Shown here: positions 54,135 through 62,913 of the stretch, piece by piece | How positions within the stretch are numbered: position 1 is the stretch's first letter | Layout of the letters: the number at the start of each line of letters is the position of its first letter | Assembly: GCF_020177575.1 (NCBI RefSeq) | Contig: NZ_JAHTBK010000001.1 | Span: 3,426,001 to 3,490,000 of the forward strand | Reading direction: 5' to 3' | DNA length: 64,000 bases | Source of the DNA: Hasllibacter sp. MH4015 | Lineage (GTDB): Bacteria > Pseudomonadota > Alphaproteobacteria > Rhodobacterales > Rhodobacteraceae | Translations under genes and position numbers: made by a program | The notes under the pieces: generated by a model | What the model saw: only the letters and a program-made list of their open reading frames with translations | Told to the model about the DNA's origin: nothing | The model's database searches: none

Positions 54135-56387
54135 ATGAGCAACATCCCCTCCAAAGACGAAATCCTGCAATGGATCACCGATAATCCCGGCCAGCGCTCC
54201 AAGCGCGACATCGCCAAGGCCTTCGGGATCAAGGGCGCCGCGCGGATCGACCTCAAACGCCTCCTGAAGGAGCTTGAGGCGGAGGGGCATCTCGAAAAGA
54301 AGGGCCGCACCTACCGCGACCCGGACAAGCTGCCTCCGGTCGGTGTGCTGATCGTGCAGGCCCCTGACAGCGACGGCGATCTTTTCGCGCGCCCGATGAA
54401 CTGGGACGGCGACGGGGTGGAGCCTCGCGTGCTCTACACGCCCCGCAATTCGGACCCTGTTGTGGGTGAAGGCGACCGCATCCTCGCCAAGCTGTTCGCG
54501 GCGGACGGGGAAGATCACCAATATACCGCCAAACTGATCCGCAAGATCGGCACCAACCCGCGCAAGATCCTCGGCATTTTCCGCAAGGGCTCCGACGGTG
54601 GGCGCATCTCTCCCATCTCCAAGGGGTCCGACAAGGAATGGCTGGTCAAGCCCGGCGACACTCACGGCGCGAAGGACGGGGAATTGGTGGAGGGTGAGCT
54701 GGCCGGACCCAAGGCGCGCATGGGCCTGCCGCGCGCGCGGATCGTCACCCGGCTGGGTGATCCCGGTGGCCCCCGCGCCGTGTCCCTGATCGCGATCCAT
54801 GAACACGGCATCCCCGACGCGTTTCCCGATGCCGCAATCGCCCAGGCTGACGCCGCTGAACCCGCCGGCCTGGACGGGCGGGAGGATCTGCGCCACCTGC
54901 CCCTCGTCACCATCGACCCGGCCGATGCGCGCGACCATGACGATGCCTGTTATGCCCACGCCGATGACGATCCCCAGAACAAGGGCGGCCATGTCATCTG
55001 GGTCGCCATCGCCGATGTCGCCCATTACGTGACCCCCGGATCGGCGCTCGACCGTGAAGCGCGCAAGCGTGGCAATTCCACCTATTTCCCCGATCGCGTC
55101 GTGCCGATGTTGCCCGACAGCCTCTCGGGGGATCTCTGCTCGCTCCACGAAGGGGTGGATCGCGCCACCATCGCCGTGCGCATGGTGATCAACGCAAACG
55201 GGGCCAAGATCGGCCACTCCTTCCATCGCGGCCTCATGCGCTCCCCAGCGTCACTGAATTATGAGGAGGTTCAGGCCGCCCGGGACGGCACTCCGAACGA
55301 CAAGACAGCACCCTTGCTGGAGAACGTGATCGCCCCGCTCTACGCCGCCTATGACAGCCTTCTGACCGCGCGGGCCAAGCGGCAGCCGCTGGAACTGGAC
55401 CTGCCGGAGCGGCGGATTGAGCTGGACGAGGATGGCACCGTCACCTCCGTCGCCTTCAAGGATCGCCTTGATGCGCACCGCCTGATTGAGGAATTCATGG
55501 TCCTGGCCAACGTCGCCGCGGCCGAGACGCTGATACGCAAGAAGACCCCGCTCCTGTTCCGGGTCCACGAAGAACCCTCGCCCGAGAAGCTCGATGCCCT
55601 TCGGGAAACGGCGCAGGCGTCCGGCCTGACGCTGGCCAAGGGGCAGGTGCTCAAGACCTCCCACCTCAACGCGCTTCTGAACGCGGCGGGGGAGGATCAG
55701 GCGGAACTGATTTCCATCTCCACCCTGCGGTCCATGCAGCAGGCCTACTACAATCCCGAGAATTTCGGCCATTTCGGACTGGCCCTGAAAAGCTACGCCC
55801 ATTTCACCTCCCCCATCCGCCGCTATGCCGATCTGATCGTGCATCGCGCGCTGATCACCGCCCATGGCTGGGGAGACGACGGCTTGCAGCCCGACGAAAT
55901 CGACCGCCTGGCCGAAACCGCGAAGCTGATTTCCGATACCGAGCGGCGGTCCATGGTGGCCGAACGCGACACGTCCGACCGCTACCTCGCCGCCTATCTC
56001 TCGGACCGGGTCGGCGCGGAATTTACCGGGCGCATCTCCGGCATCGTGCGGTTCGGGGCTTTCGTGAAGCTCGATGAGACCGGGGCCGACGGCCTTCTGC
56101 CGATGCGCGCGCTGGGGGATGAGTATTTCCACTACGACGACGAGACCCAGACCCTGATGGGGTCGGATACCGGCATCCTGATTGGCGTGGGCGAACGCGT
56201 GGTCGTGAAACTGGCCGAAGCGGTGCCCGTGACCGGTGGCCTGACGCTGGAGCTTCTGGAACATGCAGGCCAGGCCCGCCCGAAACCCGCGCGGCGCAAC
56301 GGGCGACGCAAGGGGCCGGTCCGGCGCAAGGTTGGGGCCTCGAAATCCGGTAAGGCCAAGCTGCGAAAGAAGAAAGCGCGGCGGTGA
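54135..56387 (+). CDS. rnr: Ribonuclease R
   Basis: 3'-5' exoribonuclease of 750 residues. It has an N-terminal winged-helix segment (SNIPSKDEILQWITDNPGQ), cold-shock domains, the RNB catalytic core (TIDPADARDHDDACYAHADD, with the metal aspartates, and GHVIWVAIADVAHYV), a C-terminal S1 domain (GAEFTGRISGIVRFGAFVKL) and a basic Lys/Arg tail (RRNGRRKGPVRRKVG). It degrades structured RNA, including tRNA and rRNA fragments. ATG at 54135 chosen as the family start; an earlier ATG at 54099 is possible. Confidence 0.95.
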   Translation: MSNIPSKDEILQWITDNPGQRSKRDIAKAFGIKGAARIDLKRLLKELEAEGHLEKKGRTYRDPDKLPPVGVLIVQAPDSDGDLFARPMNWDGDGVEPRVLYTPRNSDPVVGEGDRILAKLFAADGEDHQYTAKLIRKIGTNPRKILGIFRKGSDGGRISPISKGSDKEWLVKPGDTHGAKDGELVEGELAGPKARMGLPRARIVTRLGDPGGPRAVSLIAIHEHGIPDAFPDAAIAQADAAEPAGLDGREDLRHLPLVTIDPADARDHDDACYAHADDDPQNKGGHVIWVAIADVAHYVTPGSALDREARKRGNSTYFPDRVVPMLPDSLSGDLCSLHEGVDRATIAVRMVINANGAKIGHSFHRGLMRSPASLNYEEVQAARDGTPNDKTAPLLENVIAPLYAAYDSLLTARAKRQPLELDLPERRIELDEDGTVTSVAFKDRLDAHRLIEEFMVLANVAAAETLIRKKTPLLFRVHEEPSPEKLDALRETAQASGLTLAKGQVLKTSHLNALLNAAGEDQAELISISTLRSMQQAYYNPENFGHFGLALKSYAHFTSPIRRYADLIVHRALITAHGWGDDGLQPDEIDRLAETAKLISDTERRSMVAERDTSDRYLAAYLSDRVGAEFTGRISGIVRFGAFVKLDETGADGLLPMRALGDEYFHYDDETQTLMGSDTGILIGVGERVVVKLAEAVPVTGGLTLELLEHAGQARPKPARRNGRRKGPVRRKVGASKSGKAKLRKKKARR

Positions 56388-56525
56388 TCTTCACGCCCCG
56401 TTAATCGGACGCCGTGCATCGTAACCGGCAGAACCCCGCGCATTGGTACGAGGAAACCTGTCAGTTTCGGGCGAAAATGCTATATTGTTGCGCTATCGTG
56501 CACGATGATCCGACGAAGAATCCCT

Positions 56526-56551
56526 GTGACTGACCCACGTGACTGACCCAC
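56526..56551 (+). repeat. Perfect 13-base tandem repeat before the lytic transglycosylase
   Basis: GTGACTGACCCAC occurs twice back to back and ends four bases before the ATG at 56556. It covers the place where a ribosome site should be, and none is seen. Confidence 0.7.
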
Positions 56552-56555
56552 ACCG

Positions 56556-58088
56556 ATGAACCCACGTCCCCCCATGATCCTGTTCGCGCTTGCCTTGAGT
56601 GCCATGCCGGCCCTCGCGGCCCCGCCCGATGCGTCGCCCGTGCCGATGCCGCGCCCGGACCGCGCGCAGACGGAAGTGGCCCCGACCGCGGATCTGGCGG
56701 CAGAGCCGGCCGCGCCGCGCGGTGGCGTGGTGATCGAAGTGATTGCCCTTGCCGCCATCGAGGAGGCGGAGACGGAGCCGTCCGAAATTCAGCCCGCCGA
56801 CGCCGCCAGCATCACCGGAACCGAGACCAGCGGCACCGGGGAGCCGAGCGCATTGGCCATCGCGACCTCCCGCAGGCCCGTCGCGCGCGGGGAGGTGCCC
56901 GAGGATTTCGCCGCCCGTGCCGCCGAGTTGCGCGCGGCCGCCGATGCGCCGACCCGCACGAATGATCCCGAATTCCGCGCCTGGATCACCGAATTCCAGG
57001 CCCGTGCGCGCGCCGCCGGGATCGCGCAATCCACCCTCGACGCCGCCTTCGCAGGCGTGCAGCTCAACACCCGCGTGCTGGAACGGGACCGCAACCAGGC
57101 CGAGTTTTCCCGCGCGTTGTGGGACTACCTCGACAGTGCCGTCTCCGACACGCGGATCCGCAATGGCCGCGCCCAGACGGAGGAGTGGTCCCAGACGCTC
57201 GCCCGGATCGAGGAGCAATACCGGGTGGAGGCCGAGGTTGTCGTCGCGATCTGGGGTTTGGAAAGCGCCTACGGGGCCGCGCGCGGCTCCACCGACATCA
57301 TCGAAGCGATGGCCTCGCTCGCCTATGACGGGCGGCGGCGCGATTTTTTCGAGGAGCAGCTGATCGCCGCGTTGCAGATCCTTCAGGCGGGCGACACCAG
57401 CCCCCGCAACATGACCGGATCCTGGGCCGGCGCGATGGGCCACACGCAATTCATGCCGACAAGCTACCTGCAATATGCGCGGGATTTCGGTGGCGACGGG
57501 CGGCGGGACATCTGGTCGGACAATCCGCAGGACGCGCTCGCCTCGACCGCCCACTACCTGGCCGAACACGGCTGGACCTATGGCCAGCCCTGGGGGATGG
57601 AGGTGCGCATTCCCGATGGCTTCGATTACCGCCTTGCGGGGGAACAGGAACGCATCGGCGCGGCTTTCTGGAACGGGCAGGGGGTGCGCCTCATCAACGG
57701 CGACCCGATCCCGGATCACGGCCCGGCCTCCATCCTTCTGCCCGCGGGGCATCGCGGCGTTGCGCTTGTCGTCTACAACAATTTCCGCGTGATCGAACGC
57801 TACAACCCTGCGGACGCCTATGTGATCGCCGTGGGGCATCTGTCTGACCGGATACAGGGGCGGCCCGATTTCCGCGCGTCCTGGCCCCGTGGCGACCGCG
57901 CGCTGACCTTTGCGGAGCGGGAGGAGTTGCAGCGTCTTTTGCGTGCGGCTGGCCATTATTCGGAGGATATCGACGGCATCGTCGGGCCGATCACCATTGC
58001 GTCGATCCGCAGCTATCAGGATGCGATCGGCGTAACGCCCGATGGCTATGCGTCCCTGTCGATCCTGGAGCGGTTGCGCAACAGCTAG
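56556..58088 (+). CDS. Lytic murein transglycosylase, MltB-like, with peptidoglycan-binding domain
   Basis: Secreted enzyme of 510 residues that cuts peptidoglycan glycan strands to give 1,6-anhydromuramyl ends. A signal peptide (PPMILFALALSAMPALA before APPDA) is followed by an unusually long Ala/Glu/Thr-rich linker to about residue 130, then the SLT_2 domain with the catalytic glutamate in IWGLESAYGAARGSTDI and SWAGAMGHTQFMPTSYLQYA, and a C-terminal peptidoglycan-binding repeat (LLRAAGHYSEDIDGIVGPIT). The start lacks a ribosome site and follows a tandem repeat. Confidence 0.92.
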   Translation: MNPRPPMILFALALSAMPALAAPPDASPVPMPRPDRAQTEVAPTADLAAEPAAPRGGVVIEVIALAAIEEAETEPSEIQPADAASITGTETSGTGEPSALAIATSRRPVARGEVPEDFAARAAELRAAADAPTRTNDPEFRAWITEFQARARAAGIAQSTLDAAFAGVQLNTRVLERDRNQAEFSRALWDYLDSAVSDTRIRNGRAQTEEWSQTLARIEEQYRVEAEVVVAIWGLESAYGAARGSTDIIEAMASLAYDGRRRDFFEEQLIAALQILQAGDTSPRNMTGSWAGAMGHTQFMPTSYLQYARDFGGDGRRDIWSDNPQDALASTAHYLAEHGWTYGQPWGMEVRIPDGFDYRLAGEQERIGAAFWNGQGVRLINGDPIPDHGPASILLPAGHRGVALVVYNNFRVIERYNPADAYVIAVGHLSDRIQGRPDFRASWPRGDRALTFAEREELQRLLRAAGHYSEDIDGIVGPITIASIRSYQDAIGVTPDGYASLSILERLRNS

Positions 58089-58097
58089 GCGGGAGGG

Positions 58098-58139
58098 AAG
58101 GCCCTTGGAAGGGCCTTGCCGGGTTTTTCGAAAAACCCG
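58098..58139. terminator. Two hairpins between converging genes
   Basis: AAGGCCCTTGGAAGGGCCTT is a perfect palindrome at 58098-58117, followed by CGGGTTTTTCGAAAAACCCG at 58120-58139, also perfect. Placed between the stops of the transglycosylase and MOSC genes, they probably stop transcription from both sides. Confidence 0.75.
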
Positions 58140-58147
58140 CCCCGCGC

Positions 58148-58615
58148 CTAGTCCGGGCGGACCGTATCCCCGATTGCGATGGCACCCGGTTCCACCACCT
58201 GCGCGCACCACCCGCCATGGCCCCGCATCGCGTTGTATCCGCCGGGGCCAAGGGCGGCTTCCATGCGCGAGCAGGGCGCGCAGGGGATCGTGATCTCCAC
58301 CAGCGCGGAGCCGAGGCGCAGGCGCTTGCCGCGCAACGCGCCCAGGTTCAGACCCGCGATCACGAGGTTGCGGCGCAAGGTCTCCGGCGCGACCGCCTCG
58401 ATATGGGCCAGCGCGGCGATCACCGGCAGATGCTCCGCCTGGATCAGGGTCAGCGCGCGCTTGCCCGGGCGGGCATGGTCGCCCTCCAGCCCCGTGTCGC
58501 GCAAGGCCGCGCGGTCGACGGCCACCATGTCGGCCAGGCGCTTGGGCCGCAGGCCGATCCAGTCGATCCGTCCGGTGCCCGCATGGCGCGCGGTAAGGGT
58601 GGCAAGCGTTTCCAT
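58148..58615 (-). CDS. MOSC-domain protein
   Basis: Protein of 155 residues with the MOSC pattern DTGLEGDHARPGKRALTLIQAEH and a conserved cysteine in ALVEITIPCAPCSRMEAALGPGGYNAMRGHGGW. The family handles sulfur and molybdenum cofactor chemistry; here it stands alone with no molybdoenzyme in sight. Divergent from imuB with 89 bases to the ATG of that gene. Confidence 0.87.
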   Translation of the reverse strand: METLATLTARHAGTGRIDWIGLRPKRLADMVAVDRAALRDTGLEGDHARPGKRALTLIQAEHLPVIAALAHIEAVAPETLRRNLVIAGLNLGALRGKRLRLGSALVEITIPCAPCSRMEAALGPGGYNAMRGHGGWCAQVVEPGAIAIGDTVRPD

Positions 58616-58677
58616 GGGCTGACCGTATCAACATCGCACGGCGGACTCGACTCCCGGCAAGGGGCGTTCTAATTTGA

Positions 58678-58692
58678 GAACAAAGTGTGAAC
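58678..58692 (+). promoter_or_regulatory. LexA box upstream of imuB
   Basis: GAACAAAGTGTGAAC matches the alphaproteobacterial LexA box GAAC-N7-GAAC exactly and ends 12 bases before the ATG at 58705. The GTG at 58687 lies inside it, so that codon is unlikely to be the start. Confidence 0.85.
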
Positions 58693-58704
58693 ATAGCGTT
58701 GCCA

Positions 58705-60396
58705 ATGCCCGCGTCTCCCGCCCAATTCGCCTTCACCAAGAACCGCCGGATCCTGTCGCTCTGGTTTCCACGGCTGGGAGCGGAGCGTGTCTTGCGCGCC
58801 GAGCCCAGCCTGGCGGAGGCCGCGCTTGTGACCGTGTCCCAGATCGGCAATACGCGGGAGCTTGCCACCACCACCGCCCCGGCCGAGGCGCGCGGCCTGT
58901 CGCGGGGGCAGCCGCTCAGCGAAGCGGTGGTGCTGTGCCCCGACATCATCACCCGTCCCGCCGAACCGGGGCAGGAGGCGGCGTTCCTGGCGGCCCTGCG
59001 CCGGTGGGCCGGGAGGTTCAGCCCGTGGGTGGCGGAGGAGGGGCCCGAAAGCCTTCTGATCGACCTGACCGGCTGCGCGCATCTGTTCGGCGGGGAACAG
59101 GCGCTGTTCGATCAGGTCCACGTGGATTGCGCCGATCTGGGGCTGACGGTCCGTGCCGGGATCGCCGATACCCCCGGCGCGGCCTGGGCCCTGGCGCGTT
59201 ATGCGGGCGGCGGCGGCGTGGTGGCCGGGCGCAATGGCGATGCGATCGACCAGGAAGCGCCCGCAACCCGGTCCCGTGCGGGCAAACGCCATTGGGTGAA
59301 GGGCGGGGCCGCGCCCCCCGTTTCCGTCGCCGGCGGCGTGGTGGACCGGATCGCCGCCACGGGCAATACCCGCCGCGCCCTCGCCCCCCTGCCGATCGCC
59401 GCCCTGAGGGTGGATGCGGACCTCTGCGCGAGCCTCGCCCGGCTGGGCTTGCGCCGGATCGAGGATTTGCTGGGCCTGCCCCGCGCGGGCCTGACGCGGC
59501 GCTTTGGCCAGATACTCGTGCGGCGGCTGGATCAGGCCCTGGGCTTGCAGACCGAGTCGATTTCCCCGGTGGGGGCGCCGCTGCATTTCGCGGTCCGCAT
59601 CAGCTTTCCCGATCCCATCGGGCTGGAGGCCGATATCATGGCCGGGCTCGACCGGGTCCTGTCACCCCTGTGCGAGAAGCTGCGCGCCAAGGGCCGCGGC
59701 GCACGGCGCGTCCGGCTGGAGGTCAGCCGCGTCGACGGCGATATCCAAACGGTGGAGATCGGGCTGGCCCGTGCCGCGGATCAGCCCGATACGCTTCGAC
59801 CGCTGTTCGAGATGAAGCTGAAGGATGTCGATGCGGGCTACGGGATCGACCGGCTGCGGGTGCTGGCCCATGTGACCGAACCGCTCCACGCGGTGGAGCA
59901 CAAGGGCGGATGGGCCGTCGCGCAGGAGGCCGCCGCCCCGCCCACCGACAGTCGGCTCATGGCCGACCTGATCGCGCGGCTGGGGGCGCGGGTCGGGCTG
60001 GACGCGATCCAGCGCACCCGCCCCGCCGACAGCCACATCCCCGAAAAGACCGACGTGTCCCTGTCGGCCGCCTGGTCCGAGCCCGAGCCGCCCGGCACCT
60101 GGCCCAAACCCGACCGCCCCCGGCCCCTGACCCTGTTCCGCCCCGAACCCGTCACCGCGCCGGATACGCCCGCGCTGCCCTTCGAGTTCCGCTGGCGGGG
60201 GCGGGTGTTCCAGACCCTCTCGGCGCTCGGTCCGGAACGGATCGCCCCGGAATGGTGGCTCGATGATCCCAACTGGCGTTCGGGCGTGCGCGACTATTGG
60301 CGGGTCGTCACCCAAGACGGTGTGATGCTGTGGCTCTATTACGCCCATGGCGGCCTGTCGTCTTCCGGTTGGTTCGCCCAGGGTGATTTCGGGTAG
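58705..60396 (+). CDS. imuB: ImuB, Y-family polymerase-like SOS mutagenesis factor
   Basis: Protein of 563 residues with a Y-family polymerase fold that lacks the catalytic acids, as in all ImuB proteins: motif I reads ILSLWFPRLGAERVLRAEP in place of a D-M-D start, and the motif III position is LLIDLTGCAHLFGG. It connects DnaE2 with the sliding clamp in translesion synthesis. The helix-hairpin-helix region is IAALRVDADLCASLARLG. ATG at 58705 is preferred because the GTG at 58687 is within the LexA box. The imuA gene is not adjacent and dnaE2 is 54 kb away. The end (VTQDGVMLWLYYAHG) fits the family. Confidence 0.92.
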   Translation: MPASPAQFAFTKNRRILSLWFPRLGAERVLRAEPSLAEAALVTVSQIGNTRELATTTAPAEARGLSRGQPLSEAVVLCPDIITRPAEPGQEAAFLAALRRWAGRFSPWVAEEGPESLLIDLTGCAHLFGGEQALFDQVHVDCADLGLTVRAGIADTPGAAWALARYAGGGGVVAGRNGDAIDQEAPATRSRAGKRHWVKGGAAPPVSVAGGVVDRIAATGNTRRALAPLPIAALRVDADLCASLARLGLRRIEDLLGLPRAGLTRRFGQILVRRLDQALGLQTESISPVGAPLHFAVRISFPDPIGLEADIMAGLDRVLSPLCEKLRAKGRGARRVRLEVSRVDGDIQTVEIGLARAADQPDTLRPLFEMKLKDVDAGYGIDRLRVLAHVTEPLHAVEHKGGWAVAQEAAAPPTDSRLMADLIARLGARVGLDAIQRTRPADSHIPEKTDVSLSAAWSEPEPPGTWPKPDRPRPLTLFRPEPVTAPDTPALPFEFRWRGRVFQTLSALGPERIAPEWWLDDPNWRSGVRDYWRVVTQDGVMLWLYYAHGGLSSSGWFAQGDFG

Positions 60397-60659
60397 CCCC
60401 CCCGATTGGCTCCGAAGTGGAAACAACAAGCCGATTTTCGCGGAACTGTGGATCAAGATACTGAAAAACAGTCAAAAATTTGGCTAAAAAGAGTCTTCAC
60501 AAAGACCCGCTATAGGTAAAAAATTAACACAATCATGCGGCCAGCCCGGATTCGTCTGCCAATGGACCGGGATCACCACAGAACGTGCCGCCGTAACGCG
60601 TTGAACAAAGCCAGCCGGGTCCCATTGGACCCGTGCGGCTCTGACCGGGGGAAATTTCA

Positions 60660-62351
60660 ATGTTCACCATCTTACCGCTTCTGCTCATCGGCCTTGGCTT
60701 CGCGCTGTTTCTCGGGGGGGACGACGACGATGAAACAAGCGCGCCGCCCGTCGCCAATCCCGGCGGCAACGGCACGGCAGGCGCGGATGACCTCATCATC
60801 ACCGATGCCTCGCAGCCCGACATCCTGACCTTCGCGGGCAGCGATTCCGTCGATGTGCAAGGCGCGGGCGATTACAACATCAACCTCGGCTTCGGGTCCG
60901 ACACGATCAATCTCGGCGACGGCAACAGTACGGTGGATGCCAGCAACGGCCCCGACCTCGTGAATGGCGGCAACGGTCCCGCCACGGTCGATCTGGGCGC
61001 GGGCACCGACCGGCTTGTGGGCGGCGCGGGCGCGCTGGACGCCACGGGCGGCACCGGACAGGATTCCATGCTTGGCGGGTCCGGCGACGATACGCTGTCG
61101 GGCGGCAACGGCCCCGATACGGTGGATGGTGCCGGTGGCAACGACATCGTCGATGGCGATGCGGGCAACGATTCCCTCGATGGTGGGGACGGCAACGATA
61201 CCGTGCGCGGTGGCCTGGGTGAGGATACGCTGAACGGCGGCGCGGGCGACGACAACCTGATCGGTGGGGCCGGCGCGGATTCCGTGCAGGGCTTCGAGGG
61301 TCAGGATACCCTGCGCGGCTATGGCGGCGCGGACACGCTTGATGGCGTCGGCACCGGCGGCGGCACGACCACCCAGGAATTGTTCGGCGGCTACGGCAAT
61401 GATGAGCTGATCGGCGACAACGGCGACACCCTGACGGGCGGCGAAAACACCGACAGCTTCGTGGTCGACACCTTCTTCGGGAACGACAACGGCCCGGTTC
61501 TCATCCGCGATTTCGACCCGGATATGGAGACGCTGACCATCAAACTCGACGCGCTGCAATTCGGCGACCCGCGCGCAGATGACTTCGCCTTCGACGTCGA
61601 AACCCGTGACAGCGCCGACGGTATGGAAGTCCTGGTCGGCGGAGAGGTCTATGCCGTGCTGGCGGGCGTCACCGTCGATGATGAGATCGCCATCGAATTC
61701 GACGCCGACAACACGCTCTTCGCGGTGCCCGGCACGTTCGAGAACCTTGGACCGGAGGATGACACCGAAATGGGCGGCCCGCTCGATGACACGCTCAATG
61801 GCGGGGACGGTGCCGATGCGCTGGCCGGAATGGATGGCCGCGACGTGCTCAATGGCGAGGATGGCAATGATACCCTTGACGGCGGGGACGGTCGCGATGA
61901 CCTGAACGGCGGCGCGGGGGACGACCTTCTGATCAGTGGCGGCTTCGACGGTGCCTTCACGACCACGCCGGTGGATGAGCAGCTGGACGGCGGCATCGGC
62001 AATGACACGCTACAGGCCGATGGCGCCTTCGTGGAGATGACGGGGGGCGACGGCGTTGACGTCTTCAACCTCACACGCTCCGCCGCGGATATGGATGACG
62101 GATCGGGCGCGGGCTTCCCCCTGAACACGATCACCGACTTCGATCCGGCGACCGAACAGGTGAACATCAACTACATCAACGGCGATGCGACCGCCGCATC
62201 GGTGCCCTACGTCCTGTCGAATGCCAGTGACGGGTCCGGCGTCGAGGTCAGGATCGACGGCGATGTCTATGTCCTGCTTGAGGGTCTGACCGTGGCGCAG
62301 GTTCTGGCCACCACGCCCACGCCGATCAACGTGACCGGCGCGGTTGCCTGA
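60660..62351 (+). CDS. RTX-type calcium-binding repeat protein with N-terminal membrane anchor
   Basis: Protein of 563 residues. It starts with one hydrophobic helix (FTILPLLLIGLGFALFLGG) and an aspartate cluster, then two blocks of GG-x-G-x-D-x-L/V nonapeptides (about residues 110-220 and 370-430), for example GGNGPDTVDGAGGNDIVDG. Each block is followed by a domain with a DFDP motif (IRDFDPDMETLTI and ITDFDPATEQVNI). Such repeats bind calcium outside the cell. The N-terminal helix is unlike freely secreted RTX toxins. The 263 bases before the gene are AT-rich, and no type I exporter is nearby. Confidence 0.85.
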   Translation: MFTILPLLLIGLGFALFLGGDDDDETSAPPVANPGGNGTAGADDLIITDASQPDILTFAGSDSVDVQGAGDYNINLGFGSDTINLGDGNSTVDASNGPDLVNGGNGPATVDLGAGTDRLVGGAGALDATGGTGQDSMLGGSGDDTLSGGNGPDTVDGAGGNDIVDGDAGNDSLDGGDGNDTVRGGLGEDTLNGGAGDDNLIGGAGADSVQGFEGQDTLRGYGGADTLDGVGTGGGTTTQELFGGYGNDELIGDNGDTLTGGENTDSFVVDTFFGNDNGPVLIRDFDPDMETLTIKLDALQFGDPRADDFAFDVETRDSADGMEVLVGGEVYAVLAGVTVDDEIAIEFDADNTLFAVPGTFENLGPEDDTEMGGPLDDTLNGGDGADALAGMDGRDVLNGEDGNDTLDGGDGRDDLNGGAGDDLLISGGFDGAFTTTPVDEQLDGGIGNDTLQADGAFVEMTGGDGVDVFNLTRSAADMDDGSGAGFPLNTITDFDPATEQVNINYINGDATAASVPYVLSNASDGSGVEVRIDGDVYVLLEGLTVAQVLATTPTPINVTGAVA

Positions 62352-62808
62352 TCGCGGCTTCCGTATACGGGGATTGGGTGAAATCGCCATCCGCTGCGAC
62401 GATGTCGGGCGGATGGCGGACTTCTACGAAAACACGCTCGGGTTGGAGCGGATGGAGGGCAGTGCCGCAAGCGGCATCGTCTTTTTCCGCATTGCCGAAG
62501 GCTTCGGCGGCCATACCCAGATCTTGGCCCTGTTCGACAAGGCGATGACGGGCCGCCCCGGCCTGCACCCGACCGGCCCCGACGCGCCAGAGACCGGCGC
62601 GAAATCCTCGCTCCACCATATCGCGCTTAGCCTGCCTTACGCCGAACAGGACGCCGTGATGGCGTGGTACAACGCGCGGGGCCTGCCCTACCGGGTGGAA
62701 CATTTCGGCTGGGTCGGCTGGCGCGGCGTATTCACCGAAGACCCCGAAGGCAACACGGTGGAGCTGGTCGCCTACCACCCGGATCTGCTCCAGCCTTCGG
62801 GCGCATAA
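62344..62808 (+). CDS. VOC/glyoxalase-family protein
   Basis: Protein of about 154 residues with one vicinal-oxygen-chelate domain: LGEIAIRCDDVGRMADFYENTLGLERMEG, an internal SSLHHIALSLPY with a metal histidine, and FTEDPEGNTVELVAYHPDLL with the second ligand. The substrate is unknown. The start is unsure: a TTG at 62344 overlaps the RTX stop by eight bases, and no ATG is close. Confidence 0.8.
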   Translation: MPDRGFRIRGLGEIAIRCDDVGRMADFYENTLGLERMEGSAASGIVFFRIAEGFGGHTQILALFDKAMTGRPGLHPTGPDAPETGAKSSLHHIALSLPYAEQDAVMAWYNARGLPYRVEHFGWVGWRGVFTEDPEGNTVELVAYHPDLLQPSGA

Positions 62809-62821
62809 TGGGCCAATCGTG

Positions 62822-62884
62822 CCCTCTTTGCTTTGAAAATACCTCGGTGGGGGGTCTGGGGGGGAGGCAGCGCCTCTCCCCAGG
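62822..62884 (+). repeat. Intergenic repeat, copy 2, with a hairpin
   Basis: CCCTCTTTGCTTTGAAAATA and ACCTC match copy 1 (54024) except at two positions. The right part forms a G/C stem, with GGGGAGGC and GCCTCTCCCC separated by AGC. It lies between the VOC gene and the converging aminotransferase gene. Confidence 0.6.
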
Positions 62885-62913
62885 CGGTCGACCGCGTCAG
62901 CGGGCGAAACCTC

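Noticed and set aside
58666-58681. GTTC-N8-GAAC as a second LexA site at imuB
   Set aside because: Its arms are inverted and spacing differs from the GAAC-N7-GAAC form; the adjacent exact match explains the region.
58687-58689. GTG as the start of imuB
   Set aside because: It lies within the LexA box; the in-frame ATG at 58705 is outside it and as far from the box as the dnaE2 start is from its own.
56493-58952. An 819-codon minus-strand frame
   Set aside because: It runs antisense through the transglycosylase gene and across the MOSC and imuB region, with no protein motif; it is an artefact of high GC.
58674-60266. A 530-codon plus-strand frame overlapping imuB
   Set aside because: It is a GC-driven shadow in another frame; only the imuB frame has family motifs and a start next to the LexA box.
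60900-62050. Short DNA repeats that could be a CRISPR array
   Set aside because: They are in-frame codons of the calcium-binding nonapeptides; unit sequences vary and there are no regular spacers.
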